A stretch of 64,000 nt of DNA from Flectonema sp. DT1601 (GCA_964019425.1 OZ025782.1:1178001-1242000), one strand, 5' to 3'. Numbered from the stretch's first letter, positions 1 to 11,225 are shown. A program made the numbers and translations. Notes: generated from the sequence alone by a model not told the origin.

Positions 1-107
1 CCTTCCCTACCTGTTGTATGAAATTATGAATAGAACAAATTCAGCCTTCAAAAACGATACCAGCTAGTGATTGACATTGGATGCATACAAAAAAGAGCAG
101 CGCATTA

Positions 108-2879
108 CTACTCAGAATCCCATGGTAAATTTTCAAGGAGCGCATCAGGCTCTTTTAATCTGTTCATTCGCCAGTATTGTTTGCGTGTGATTTTATTATT
201 GAGATCAGGAATTCTAGAAGCCATCTTTTCATCATAAGCAGGAACCATCCTAGTGTGAAATGCTTCATTATAATGAGGACTGCCAAGGCCACGAGATGCA
301 TCAATAAAACGAGTTTGTGATTCCCAATTTGAAGCCAACTCAGAACTAGTTGTCGCAATCTCAAAGTCAGAATCTAAATTAGAACTCAACTGTTTTATTA
401 TTTCTGGAGATTCAGCAGCGCATTTTGAGACTTTAAGAACGCTAGCCATGTGATGAAAGGCTCCTTCTTCTTTACCATTAAAATCCTTAAGTAAAAGTAA
501 CTCTTCTTCGTATGGTAAGATTGTTACGTATTTCTCAATGAATGTTTTAATCTCCGAAGGTTTTTGTTTTCCCAGTAGATTCAAAGATTCTAAAGAAAGG
601 AGACGAGCTTCTCTAACTGAATCTCCAAGAAATGAGTAAGTGAGAGCTCGTAGAGAGTCACTCGCATCTTCAAATTCCCGTCTTGCTTCTCTTCCAGCTT
701 CTTCATCACAGAATGCTAAGAACTTATAGTATTCCGAAACAGGTAAAACACAAGTATTATTGCTTGCTAAGTCTGTAAGGTATTCATCACCACACCACAT
801 AAGAGATGAACTATGCAACAAAACTGTTGGATAAGACTCATCGATCTTTGGATATATCGAAAAAGGCTTCAAATCATAAAGAGAAATATCAAAACTACAT
901 AATAAATAAACATCTATAACACCCAACACAGACGAAAATGGAATTGAAGTCAGAGATTTATCATCGAGTTCTTCCGATGGGACGAGGACTTCTTTTTCAT
1001 TTATGATCTTTGAAACGTAATTAGCACCAGACCATTGATCGTGACAGTCCTCTATGACGTCTTTTATTATCATCATATTACAACGGGAACCATGCAACGT
1101 GTAGAATTTAACTAAAGATGAAACCAACTCTTTTGATCCGATTCGCAATACGTAGTTTGATGTTTCTCCCTTTCGACCAGGTGCGCAATACGAATTGTCA
1201 ACTACTAATTGCGTTGATAATATTAAAAGTTCGACAAAAGGTAAAGCAGACGGTGGTGATGTGCTGAACGATTTTAGATATGAAAAGATCATTTCTGATG
1301 ATGGATGTCCCAACAGTTCACAGCATTGTTCAAATAATAAATTCTTTTCAGAAATTGTAATCTCTTTCACACTATCACAGACTGCGACAAACGATGTTAT
1401 AATCGTCGAATCTGATATGGGTAGTTCAGGAGTGAATCGAAGCCACTTTAAAGTATTACTATATTGTCGTAAGTTCTTCATCAACGCTGTTGATTGTACC
1501 ACAGCATCCACATCTTGATAACCAGGTCTACACTTCTGCTGCAACATAAACTCAAATGTACTAAAGCATTTGATAAATTGTCGATTTCTTAAACAACATT
1601 GCAATAAGCCAGTAATTCCAAGACGAGGAGGAGGAAGCCACACGAGTTTAGAATCTTGTTTTGGGGCGTCACTATTGACTCCCTTCTTTAATATTTGATA
1701 AGCGTGTTTAACACTGCTGTCTTTTCCTATAATTTCCTGAAGTAATTCTTGTGGCCAAAAAGACGGTTCTGAAGCTACATATGGAGCGATTATTTTTATC
1801 ATTTTATATATCTCGTCAGAGCTTTCCATTGACTGTGCGTATTGGATTACGATTGGCCAAACTACTTTACAATATTCTTCGAATTCAGTTTCAGGAAGAG
1901 GAAATTCGTCTGAAAAAGGTCGAAAATTCCTCTTCTGATACTGTGATCTGTTTAATATAAACCTCCCCACAGATGATGTAACAGAAGTTGCTTCTTTTAT
2001 TATCCGCAAAGATTCCTCATGGTCGTGTAGAATAGATTCGTAAACATTAGCCAGGGTACCTATTCGTATCGCCTCATCAATTTCTGTACAAGGAATGGCA
2101 TACAGAGAATCTGTTTCTTGAAGTCCTTGTACGTCAGAGAGAGCTTCTAGACAACAACAATAGGAAAAGAAGGCTTCTGGTAGTCGAAACACTGGATGGT
2201 TCTTTCTCATGAATAAGGCATTCCAAAGACTTTTCACAGCACTTTTTTCCAAGTGAATTTGAGTCCTGTTCAAAATATATAATCGTTTTCTAATTTGGTA
2301 GAAAACTTTAGTGAGATCGACAGGTCCGAGACTATGACTATGAATAGGAGATTGTCCATAACTTTTACAAAAACCAGCACCAAGACTACTCAACATGAAT
2401 GATATCGAAACTGGGTGAGCACCTCTCGATTCCATCAGAACATTTAAAACTGATTGACCGATAATACAATTCTTAACTTTCCCATGTTGTGTCCTAAGTG
2501 ACGAGATATCCCTGATGGAGTCTTCTTTGTCTCCACAGAATTGCCACATAAGGTGAAGCCAAGGGATAAACTTAACATCAATTAATAAACTAAGACCGTT
2601 ATTATACCTCCTCTGAGCGAGTATATTATTTTGTCTCTCAACCAACTCTCCATTATCTTCAGAGAATTGTTTCTCTGGTTCTATTTGAACGTTAGCGAGA
2701 GCCTCACGCATCTCATCACTCATTTCAAATGTTGAATGTGATTCTGTTGTTGTAGTTTCAATAGAGTTTGGTTGTAAGACTTTATAAACGCGAGGATCAC
2801 CACGTGTTTGAGGATGTACTCTCTCCCATCTCATGCGACGCAATCTGTTCGCAGCTGAATTTCGTAAAGCCCGAGGCAT
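108..2879 (-). CDS. PPR-like protein with degenerate PIN-like C-terminal domain, probably mitochondrial
   Basis: A single uninterrupted 923-aa reading frame. The N-terminus is rich in Arg with no acidic residues in the first ~15 positions, compatible with a mitochondrial presequence. The central part (about 380-500) is helical and contains a PPR-like stretch (a 'LLQCCLRNRQFIKCFSTFEFM'-type pair of helices). Residues ~690-800 have the order of a PIN/NYN nuclease core (strand ending LLHSSSLM, helix, CVLPVSEYYKFLA), but the first catalytic Asp of a PIN domain is His here, so activity is doubtful. By analogy with PPR and PIN-fold proteins of organellar RNA metabolism I infer a mitochondrial RNA or mitoribosome role; this is inference only. 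Downstream lies the window edge; upstream is a 0.44-kb spacer with an A17 tract just before the ATG. Confidence 0.55.
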   Translation of the reverse strand: MPRALRNSAANRLRRMRWERVHPQTRGDPRVYKVLQPNSIETTTTESHSTFEMSDEMREALANVQIEPEKQFSEDNGELVERQNNILAQRRYNNGLSLLIDVKFIPWLHLMWQFCGDKEDSIRDISSLRTQHGKVKNCIIGQSVLNVLMESRGAHPVSISFMLSSLGAGFCKSYGQSPIHSHSLGPVDLTKVFYQIRKRLYILNRTQIHLEKSAVKSLWNALFMRKNHPVFRLPEAFFSYCCCLEALSDVQGLQETDSLYAIPCTEIDEAIRIGTLANVYESILHDHEESLRIIKEATSVTSSVGRFILNRSQYQKRNFRPFSDEFPLPETEFEEYCKVVWPIVIQYAQSMESSDEIYKMIKIIAPYVASEPSFWPQELLQEIIGKDSSVKHAYQILKKGVNSDAPKQDSKLVWLPPPRLGITGLLQCCLRNRQFIKCFSTFEFMLQQKCRPGYQDVDAVVQSTALMKNLRQYSNTLKWLRFTPELPISDSTIITSFVAVCDSVKEITISEKNLLFEQCCELLGHPSSEMIFSYLKSFSTSPPSALPFVELLILSTQLVVDNSYCAPGRKGETSNYVLRIGSKELVSSLVKFYTLHGSRCNMMIIKDVIEDCHDQWSGANYVSKIINEKEVLVPSEELDDKSLTSIPFSSVLGVIDVYLLCSFDISLYDLKPFSIYPKIDESYPTVLLHSSSLMWCGDEYLTDLASNNTCVLPVSEYYKFLAFCDEEAGREARREFEDASDSLRALTYSFLGDSVREARLLSLESLNLLGKQKPSEIKTFIEKYVTILPYEEELLLLKDFNGKEEGAFHHMASVLKVSKCAAESPEIIKQLSSNLDSDFEIATTSSELASNWESQTRFIDASRGLGSPHYNEAFHTRMVPAYDEKMASRIPDLNNKITRKQYWRMNRLKEPDALLENLPWDSE

Positions 2880-3323
2880 ATTGTGAATATACCTTTTTTT
2901 TTTTTTTTTGAATTCTTAAAACTATCAAACTTTCCCCTTTTATAAATTATATATCAAAACATACTGTTTTCCTCCATTATTAAATAACTGTACAAAAGAA
3001 AAGAAGGAAGGAAGGATAGTTTCGTTATTTTCATTTTCAATGACTTACAATAATTAAAAAAAAAATCTACTACGGTTGTCTAGAGTACAGAACTACGATA
3101 TATTTTTAATAAAGTTTTTTTTTTTTATAATATTATGTTTTATGTGTATAATACTATACATCAATATCATCATTTTAACAATGTAGAATGATGTGGTCAA
3201 TTTACTTCAATTTTTCAAATTCTTTTTTTTTTTTTTTTTTTTTTTTGAATCTATCTTCATCATAGTTTCCACAACAAAGAACTAATGAAATGTTTAGCAG
3301 CACACGATTACAGCAGAGATGGT
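2880..3323. other. Spacer between PPR-like gene and pseudo-metacaspase gene
   Basis: AT-rich spacer with four long T runs on the plus strand (A runs in the transcribed sense), including about 20 T near 3222-3246. No reading frame or RNA gene is visible. It should contain the 5' leader of the PPR-like gene and the 3' UTR of the next gene upstream. Confidence 0.6.
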
Positions 3324-5255
3324 TTACTGCCGTTTGATTTTAGCAGCTTCGCTGGCGAGTTTCAGCCGCACTCCTAATTCAGTGATTCCAAGTTTTAGGA
3401 AATCAGGGCTCTTCATGAGAGAGAACGAAAGGCAATCAATCTCAGCATCGTGAAATGCCTGAAGGTGTTTTTCTGCTCCAGACTTTCGAATGGCACTGAT
3501 AACAGCATCAGGTAGTGGATTAGTCTCGTGGCGATGAGTATGAACTTTCGCCTCAGACACACCAAGGTGTAAGGCAAAGTTCTCCTGCTGAAGTCGTTCA
3601 TAAGTTGAAATCTCTTCAATAGTTTGTTGCAGGGCTTCTGTGTTGGCAATTTCCGTCTTTTGTAAATCGACTGTTTTCATCAGAGTCTCCCAACGAGTTT
3701 GTAAAGATTTGTGATCTGTTTTAGTGCGGGCCATGAGAATTAGTTTTTCGTTTTGAAGTTTTTGTTCCTCCGATTCGATCAGCTTTCGCCTTGCCTCGAT
3801 TTGTGTGGAGCGGTCATCAGCCTCCTTGACTCTGGTTTGGTCTTCAGATGATGTTTGAACAACTAAAGATTTCATTAAAGTTAACCAACTCTCTTCTCTC
3901 AATTGAGCAGATTTCTGAAACTCTTCTAACTTGTCAGCAGCCTGTGAGGACGGTTCAGGTTCTGACTTTCTGGTTTCTATCACTTCGTGAAGTTTCTTCA
4001 TTTCACCTTCTATTTTAGTCATCTCTTCAGCGAGTAGATTCTTCATCTCGATATGTCCACTTCTTTGGTTCTGCATTGCGTAATTCTCAACCAGCTCAAC
4101 TGACTGTAGTCTGGCCTGTTGAAGAACTTTATTAATTGGGACTGTGAGATCAGCTTGTCGTCGGTAAAGAGCATGAGTGGCAGCATCAAACGCGAGAGAG
4201 AAAATCGTATTTGGAGCAGGTTTCTGAGAACAGCTGAGTGTCACTTGCTTGTGTGAATCATCACAAGCTGCCGCCAACTTCTTCAGAACTTCCGACATCG
4301 TTAAAACATCGCCTTCTTTTGTATTCGACAACAGCTTTCCCAACCCACGAGATATTATGTTGTAGCTATCTAATTCTCTATTCCTCCTCTCTTGTAGTAG
4401 TTCACCGAGTATTTGACCAGATTTGTTAATATGAAAACAATTAATATGCAAAGTATTATAACTAACGGGTATCTCAATAGAGACTGGTCCTTCAGCAATA
4501 GTTTCCGGGTGTGATATAGAACAACTTGGTGATAATTGTAGTAATGATCCACCCTGATCAAAGTCACATATTAGAGATACAAAAACATCACTTGCTAATC
4601 GAGAGAGTGAACTTTGAATATCAAAGTGAGTTATCGGTCCTGAGGTGCGGTAATCAGAGCAGCAGAAGTTTGCTTCAGATCGAATACCACTTCCTTGAGC
4701 TGGTAGTCTTATGGAAGCTCCTACAAAACAAATAATAATTGATTCCCCAGGTAGTATGTCTTCTGTTACCCACCACAGTCCTGCTATTATATTCTCTCTA
4801 GTAGCCTGCCATGGACCAGTATCTGTGAGTGTTAGTACTGGGGTGATAAATCCTTCACTCCTTAGTCCTTCTTGTAGCTCATTCACTGCCTGACTTGTTC
4901 CTGGAACCTCTTCCTGGGTATTCGTAGAATCACATGCAACGAGTAACACTTTCTTAGCTCCAGGTACGAGTGTTTTCTTAGGTGTTCCGCTTCGTGTTTT
5001 CTGCAGTTGGGGAATGACAGGTGGGGAAGGTGCTTCAGGTTCCTTAGCTACTTTTGTTTCACTAGGCGGAGGCGACGAAGGCGGAGGAGGAGGAGGTGAT
5101 GCAGCTTCACTTACTGCTTTGTCATTTTGTTTTCCTTCCTTCAGAGGAATTGGTGGTTCAGGAGATCCCTCATCAGGTGGTGGTGGTGGTGGAGGCGGAG
5201 AAGCTGGCGAAGGTGACGCCGTCGGTGAAGGCGCCGCACCATCTGCTTCGGACAT
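3324..5255 (-). CDS. Catalytically dead metacaspase-like (C14) protein with Pro-rich head, coiled coil and SAM domain
   Basis: 643 aa from the ATG at 5255. I prefer this start because the frame upstream is only the translation of a TTATAATTATTATCATTTGTGTCAG acceptor-like tract. Residues 1-95 are Pro-rich with poly-Pro runs, as in many type I metacaspases. Residues ~100-245 follow a C14 p20 domain: a beta strand KKVLLVACDS, then TRENIIAGLWW, PGESIIICF, and a strand before DFDQGGS. In active metacaspases the last two blocks end in SGHG and DSCHSG; here they read VGAS and DFDQGG, so both the catalytic His (Ala180) and Cys (Asp233) are gone. Residues ~395-575 are coiled coil and ~583-640 a SAM domain (HLQAFHDAEIDCLSFSLM, then LGITELGVRLKL). 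It is probably a scaffold or adaptor rather than a protease. Confident on Pro-rich, coiled-coil and SAM parts; fairly confident on the C14 assignment. Confidence 0.75.
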   Translation of the reverse strand: MSEADGAAPSPTASPSPASPPPPPPPPDEGSPEPPIPLKEGKQNDKAVSEAASPPPPPPSSPPPSETKVAKEPEAPSPPVIPQLQKTRSGTPKKTLVPGAKKVLLVACDSTNTQEEVPGTSQAVNELQEGLRSEGFITPVLTLTDTGPWQATRENIIAGLWWVTEDILPGESIIICFVGASIRLPAQGSGIRSEANFCCSDYRTSGPITHFDIQSSLSRLASDVFVSLICDFDQGGSLLQLSPSCSISHPETIAEGPVSIEIPVSYNTLHINCFHINKSGQILGELLQERRNRELDSYNIISRGLGKLLSNTKEGDVLTMSEVLKKLAAACDDSHKQVTLSCSQKPAPNTIFSLAFDAATHALYRRQADLTVPINKVLQQARLQSVELVENYAMQNQRSGHIEMKNLLAEEMTKIEGEMKKLHEVIETRKSEPEPSSQAADKLEEFQKSAQLREESWLTLMKSLVVQTSSEDQTRVKEADDRSTQIEARRKLIESEEQKLQNEKLILMARTKTDHKSLQTRWETLMKTVDLQKTEIANTEALQQTIEEISTYERLQQENFALHLGVSEAKVHTHRHETNPLPDAVISAIRKSGAEKHLQAFHDAEIDCLSFSLMKSPDFLKLGITELGVRLKLASEAAKIKRQ

Positions 5256-5418
5256 TTTATAAAACAACTGACTGACACAAATGATAATAATTATAACTAA
5301 ACAGTTCACTTATTCTTTCAACAAGAAAAACGACGAAATCAAGAAACAAGAATATTACAAAATACAGCCAAAAAATTGATAAGAAAATCTGAAAGTGAAC
5401 AACCAAAGTTACTCCTCG

Positions 5419-6447
5419 TCAATGATAATATTCATCGTAAGCATGTCTTGGAGGACTTCTTCGAATCTCATGCTGAAACAGATGTGACTCATCATGAGGT
5501 AAAGGATTATATTCAAACTGATCAACAACAGGTTGAGGAGGTGCTGGAGGAACATATGGAACAGTAGATTGATGTTCGTAGTCGTCATCAGTCAGACGCC
5601 GGGAACGATCTCTCGGTGAGTTGTAATCCAACTGCTGATGAAAGTTTCGATGACCAACATCAGGTTGAGGAGGTGCTGGAGGAATAGTACTAACTCTACG
5701 AGATTTCATACTGCTATCATATCCTCGTCTTTGTGGAATTGTTTGAGAATACGAAACATAATTAGGAACAGGAGCGACAGCATCAACAACTACCTGTCCA
5801 GACCTACACCTATCAGCAACAGTACTAACCATATAATGTGGAACAGTATTCTCAATGGTTAAATGATGTTTCCAAGACTGTATATGAGAGTAGAGTAATT
5901 CTATCACGTCTGAGTGATTCTGTGAGAATCTAGCCCAAGCTCTCCAATTAATACGACCTGTTCTGGAAGTATCAGCTTCTAGAAACCAATCATAAATATT
6001 AGCTGACGAGATTCTCATTCGTGAGTTCATACAACGACCACTTCCGAGAACGTTCTTTGCATCAGTGGAATCGATGTATCCTTTGTGGTGGCTGTCCATG
6101 TGTCTGAAGACTGCTTTTGCTTTTTGTTTTAGTGTCGTGTTGGTAATACGTCTAGGACTCAATTCCTCACCTGCTCTCACAACTCTAATTATTTCATTGT
6201 CACGAAGATGATTTGTGTCTTTAAGTACTTCCCACCTGCCTTCCTCACATTCTACTCGCAACCCACTAATCCGAAACGGCCACGCAGCGGTCCCGTGTAG
6301 TTGGTGTAGCCGCAGTTGTATTTCATGTCGTAGAAGTCTCAAAGTTGGTTTGCCCCCTTCAAAAGATATCTCTTCGATAAACACATCACCTCTGTCTGTT
6401 GTTCCCTTTGCTTGAACTGTAAAAGTTGTGCCAACTCCGTTGCCCAT
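5419..6447 (-). CDS. EF-hand protein with beta-grasp-like N-terminus and Pro-rich tail
   Basis: 342 aa. It begins MGNGVG, a plausible N-myristoylation site. Residues ~20-95 resemble a ubiquitin-like/doublecortin-like beta-grasp fold (a strand-rich segment ending LRDNEIIRVVRAG), but I cannot name the family. Two EF-hands follow at about 110-165: the first loop, DSHHKGYIDSTD, has acidic residues at positions 1, 9 and 12; the second, DTSRTGRINWRA, lacks the acidic residue at position 12 and probably binds Ca2+ poorly. The C-terminal ~110 residues are Pro/Arg/Tyr-rich with two copies of PPAPPQPxV, a possible SH3 or profilin ligand. An acceptor-like AG lies upstream of the ATG. Probably a membrane-associated Ca2+-responsive adaptor. 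Confidence 0.7.
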   Translation of the reverse strand: MGNGVGTTFTVQAKGTTDRGDVFIEEISFEGGKPTLRLLRHEIQLRLHQLHGTAAWPFRISGLRVECEEGRWEVLKDTNHLRDNEIIRVVRAGEELSPRRITNTTLKQKAKAVFRHMDSHHKGYIDSTDAKNVLGSGRCMNSRMRISSANIYDWFLEADTSRTGRINWRAWARFSQNHSDVIELLYSHIQSWKHHLTIENTVPHYMVSTVADRCRSGQVVVDAVAPVPNYVSYSQTIPQRRGYDSSMKSRRVSTIPPAPPQPDVGHRNFHQQLDYNSPRDRSRRLTDDDYEHQSTVPYVPPAPPQPVVDQFEYNPLPHDESHLFQHEIRRSPPRHAYDEYYH

Positions 6448-6788
6448 TTGCCTTCTTTAGCAACAGACTTCTACTCTAACAACGTCTCAGTTGTCACCAA
6501 CAATTTCAGAGTCCTGTTGATGAATAAATAAATAACATCAACAACAACAATTCTAAATAACATCAACAAGGATATCATACATTACGTTACTCTAGGGAAC
6601 GGAAAACAAAAGTTCCAACGGGAGAGGGTTTTCAGGGGAAGAGCTAACAAATTGGTTTTAGAAACCGAAATACACCAAATTTGTTTTTCTTAACACAAAA
6701 TACAAATGAGGACTTAACAAAAGTACTCAGAATTGAGAAAGCAACCAAGAGGGCCCAGGAATACCGACTGCAATGTTCATTTTATTAT
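6448..6788. other. Spacer, no gene seen
   Basis: Contains ATAAATAAATAAC and CAACAACAA microsatellite-like stretches near 6520-6560. Short frames on both strands lack any recognisable motif. It should hold the leader of the EF-hand gene and the 3' UTR of the coiled-coil gene. Confidence 0.5.
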
Positions 6789-7652
6789 CTACCAATCTCG
6801 TGTCCTGCCGCAGGATCTGAGTGCAGGTCGTAATGATGACCGACTCCGCTCTACACTTGGTGTCCACTTGTCCGCAAGTCTCCCAATCGACGTCTCTAAT
6901 TTATCAATAGCAGTAGTTCTCTTTTCCTGAATGTCAGTACCCTTGACTTGGAGAACACCGAGAGCACGAACCTGATTCTTAAGTCTTTTGACCTTCGCTA
7001 GAGACGCATCAGCTTCCTGTAGCCTCTCGCGATAGAAAACATTTTCAGAAGCAAGTGCGTCCTTTTCAGATAGAAGGTCTTGTTTGTCACGTCGTAGAGT
7101 TCGAACTGTCCCTTCCATTTCATTGACCATATTAAGAAGTACTTCGGGATCACTGGGGAGGCGCAGGGGATTTGTTGGAACTGCTTTGGAACGAGTTTTT
7201 TTTTTTCGAGGTTTAACTTGTCTTTGGATTGGACTACTGGGTCTGAGGACAGCTTTCGTAGCGGGTGATAATCTAACTCTGACACGATCTCGACTTCTAT
7301 GTCTGCGAGGCGGAGATTCGATTGCAGTTGTCGCAGGAGATCTTCTCGGGGAGATATCTCTGGTCTGAATCTCTGGTTGTTGATGTCGTTGTGGAAGTTG
7401 AATCTGAGGTTGTAATTGTTGTTGCTGTTGTATGTGATATAAATCTATAAGTTTATCTAACCTACCTAACAACTCACCATGACGTTTAGATTCAGCATCA
7501 GCTTTTACTTGCAATCCTTTTGCAATGTCACGCCACTCTGACTCTGCTCTCCCTCCAACAAAACCCTCAGTTTGATCAATAGAAGTCATTTCTGGCATCT
7601 GACCCCCAAATAGACTCGTCGTTCCAGTTACACTGGTCGCGGCGTAACTCAT
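6789..7652 (-). CDS. Gln-rich, basic, coiled-coil protein of unknown function
   Basis: 287 aa, not recognised. Residues 1-45 are Ser/Thr/Gly-rich. Residues ~45-75 form a short amphipathic helix, followed by a Gln-rich stretch (QQQQQLQPQIQLPQ) and a strongly basic Arg/Pro/Ser region with SP dipeptides (PRRSP, SPPRRHRSRDR, RPSSP) that could be phosphorylated or bind microtubules or nucleic acid. Residues ~165-260 are a predicted coiled coil (EMEGTVRTLRRDKQDLLSEK). An A11 tract sits directly before the ATG. Its neighbours do not suggest a pathway. Confidence 0.65.
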   Translation of the reverse strand: MSYAATSVTGTTSLFGGQMPEMTSIDQTEGFVGGRAESEWRDIAKGLQVKADAESKRHGELLGRLDKLIDLYHIQQQQQLQPQIQLPQRHQQPEIQTRDISPRRSPATTAIESPPRRHRSRDRVRVRLSPATKAVLRPSSPIQRQVKPRKKKTRSKAVPTNPLRLPSDPEVLLNMVNEMEGTVRTLRRDKQDLLSEKDALASENVFYRERLQEADASLAKVKRLKNQVRALGVLQVKGTDIQEKRTTAIDKLETSIGRLADKWTPSVERSRSSLRPALRSCGRTRDW

Positions 7653-7889
7653 TTTTTTTTTCAGTCACACCCCCTTTTTTGGAAATAATCATAACACACA
7701 AAAACAACAAGCAGATTTAAAAAAAAACTAAACAGAAAACAGTCTTCGTCACTGCTATATAATGTAAGTGAGATAAAAGTACCACTTGGGAAGACATGAA
7801 AATGCCTTTCTACAGTGACAAAATTTCACGGGGTTAAGATTAAATTAAATATCAGTGTAAGCATAAACTATGGAGTTCATCATTATTAT

Positions 7890-10800
7890 TTAAATAGTTG
7901 CAGCACTTGAAGTAGTAAAGTCAGTTTGAGAGACTGGTTTGGTAGTTGGAGTTGGTTCTGTTGACGCGGTGGAGTTTTTAGTACTTTCAGTCATTCGAGT
8001 TGTTTCAAATGCTTGTCGACGAAGACGATTAAAACGCGCACGAGTCTGAGAGGTCACCGTCATTCGATGAATAGGACCCTTATTTAGTTTAGCATACTGA
8101 TGAGTGTGAGGTCGACGAAGTGGATTCGATGGAGGTGACGTCGGTGGAGCATCCGGTGATTTTGATTTTCGACAACTATTTGGACCACATTTTGATTTCT
8201 TAGTTGAACATGGATGTAATCCACCTCTAACACTACTATTGTTATTATTATTAAAGTGGGTGCTACACTTTGAGGGTGACCTTCCAACATCCACCCCATC
8301 AGGAACCTCACTATGTAAAACAGCCCATTGAAGAACTGTACAATCATTTCCTCCTGTTGTAAATAATAAACTATCGTCTGCAGACCAACATACATTTGTT
8401 ACGTGTGCTGAATGTCCATTGTACGTCTTTGAGTGAGGTCGTAGTTTTATTCGCCCTCTTGCATCTAATCCAGATCCAATACAAGGAAACTTAAATAACT
8501 CAATGAGGTGAGCATCATTACCGGTTGCGATAAATCTTCCATCTGATGATCTGCTGCAGGTGTTGATGTCAGTTCCGTCCATGAAACGTCCCCAAATTCC
8601 TGTTTGTGTTTTAATTAGATAAAAACATAATAATTAGTTGATATAGAAATATAACATACCCTGAACATTCCATCCCAAAGGACATGTTTGTGTTGCCCAT
8701 GACACACAACTTGTAATAACAGAAGTACTGTGAGTAAGTTGCAGATATTTTTGATTATTTGTTGTACGAGTCATGTCAAAAAACATTAATTCATAACTTT
8801 TACTTGTGCATTGAAGTAGACTACTATCAGAGGACCAGTCAAGGTGAGTGACTGGAGAGCTGATTCCCATACACGACCCATTGTACTGTAAATCTTGCAC
8901 TCTCTCAGCAGAGAATGCCTCAGTGTTATACCGAAATGAATAAACATCAAGATTAGTAAAAGCTGCTACAGCTAAGTATCTACCATCAGGTGAAAACTTT
9001 AAACAATTAATTCGAGATCTCCTAAAACATGATGACGATAAAGGCAACTCTCTAGCAGGCCATAGTCTTAAAAGCGAACGCGCATTATATACACCGAAAG
9101 CGCCACACTTAAAACCGATAGCAATCAGATCACCTGTACTGTTGTAGCAGCAAACCCAGGGAGTTAGTGTTAGATTACGCCTTTTTACACAAGTGTGAAA
9201 ATTTGCATCCCAAACTCTTATTGTGCAATCCTCAGTGGTGGTGGCTACTTGTCTTTTGAACGGATGTGATGAGAGACCCCACAGCTCTCCATACCCGGTT
9301 GGTTTTTTAATATTACGGTAGCTTCCATAGTGTGACTCTGCTTCAGGATGTACAGCTATCGGAGTTGTTTGAACATTAGTATGTAAATGAACAGTATAGA
9401 CAGAAGAGAGAGCTGTTCCAACAACAACACAGTTCTGTGAAGGGTTTACTGCAATTGCCTTAATTGAATTTATGTCATTGCCTGGAAAATAATTTGACAT
9501 ATTAATACACCAACTACAGCAGTCAGGTATTTCAGGAGGGTTGTTGCTACCTTCTGAGAGGTTTATTTTATCAATTGACAGCATGCGAAGATATCCATCT
9601 TTTCCACCTGTCAAACAGCTAATAAGCATCTCACCACTATCCCTGCAAGTTATACTCTGAATGGCTGATATTCCCAAATCCGGTCCATCTTTTGGTCCAG
9701 TTCTATTCCTAGTGAGGTCATTTTTTTTGTCGAATAAATGTCGTTTTTCTTGTCTAATTTTTTCTTTTGCCAAACTGTTTCGAGATGCTATATTTTCACG
9801 AACGAGTATGGCTAGCTCGCAGTCCCATGCTTTTTTTATATTCACAAAAGAGTCAGCGGAAGTGTCAAGCAGATCGTCAACTGTGTACTTCGCACCAGTG
9901 ATTGCACTCGGTCGTGTTAGTGTCTTCTTTAAGTTTCCTGCCTTTGCTATTTTTGTAATCATATGTTTTCGATCCTCTGCCGATGAGAGAACAACAGCAG
10001 AGAGAGTATCAATCCATAAGTCTTCTACTAAACATTTAAGACCCTCAATGTATTCTTGTATTCGAGCTTTTAATGTGTAGCGAACTCTTTGTGCATTTGC
10101 TTCTTTCGGAATTGCCTTTGATAAAGAGTCAATATTTGATATAATGTTAATATGGATTGAGTTCATCTCACTGATAGTTGACTGGTCTCTGCTGAATGCT
10201 TTCCCACATGAGAGAAGCTCGTCTGCTAGTTTTGAGACAAGCTGCAGTGAGTCAGTCACGTTGGGATTAATATTAAAGTTATTCGGAATGTACAGCTGTG
10301 ACAGCGGAACTAGTTTTTTTGCTATTTTTTTATTCTTGTCATCAGATACAAGACGAAATACAATTATCAATGATGATGTAGTACTGGCAACTAACATAGT
10401 CTTATCGATAGTATCTGGTACACATGAAACAGATGTATATGAATCTACACCTGCTGCTTTAGTAGATCTAATTAAGATTGGCTGTGGTTCTTTTTTAGTT
10501 TGAATCATTGACCAGACATAAAGATGTTTCCATCCAGCAGTTGCGAACTGATGTGTGTGTTTACTACTAATCAGCCATTTCATTTCAAATATCGAATTTC
10601 GTCCCGGAGATGGCATTTGCACGAGAGGAACACCTCGAGCCCAATCAAAAACAATAATTGTGTGGTTATCATCAGCACCTGAGGCAGCCAATAAGTTTCC
10701 ACATTTATTAAACGCAACAGTCACCGCAGCATATCGTAAATGTTCAGCAATCGTTTGAAGATGAATTGTTTTTTTTGTATTAATATCAATCCTCCAAATA

Positions 10801-11225
10801 TTAAGCATGACTGATGAATGAGCTCCTATAGATCCTGTTGCAGCGATTGTTCGTTCAGTGTGGTAGTCAATGCTGACGATGTCTTCTTCGTGTTGGAGAT
10901 AAAAGAATTGCTCACCAGTAAATATATTTTGAATAATCCCAATAGCAGCTGTGTAATAAATGATATTCACATCATCAGCCCATCTGATATTGTTGCGAAC
11001 TCCTCTTGAGCGATATCCGTATGCGTGTTCTAAGATTAGTTTTGCATCTGGTTTGCTAGACTCCATGTCATCAATTGATTGAAACATATCATTACTGGAG
11101 TTGCAATTCAGAATTGATCCCAGCCATGGTTTTACACAAATAAAACTTTTTCCTTCATCCGATTCCAATTCCAGGGGTGTTATCTCTTCTGAATTATCAC
11201 TGAAATCGACATCAAATTCATCCAT
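7890..11225 (-). CDS. EML-like (echinoderm microtubule-associated protein-like) WD40 protein, two exons
   Basis: Two frames join into one 1091-aa protein. Exon 1 is 11225-8660, the intron 8659-8600 (60 nt; starts GTATGTTATA, ends ACACAAACAG), exon 2 8599-7890; the join reads VQ-GIWGRFMDGTD in frame. Near the N-terminus is an EML signature (HAYGYRSRGVRNN, then AAIGIIQN and the DIVSIDYH strand), followed by two WD40 propeller halves with clear blades (TTEDCTIRVWD, LKFSPDGRYLAVA). A helical insertion at about 330-540 separates them. The C-terminus is a basic, Ser/Thr-rich tail of low complexity. EML proteins bind and stabilise microtubules and are common in cilia and spindles; this is the expected role. 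A TTTTCTTTTCAG acceptor lies 8 nt upstream of the ATG. Confidence 0.85.
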
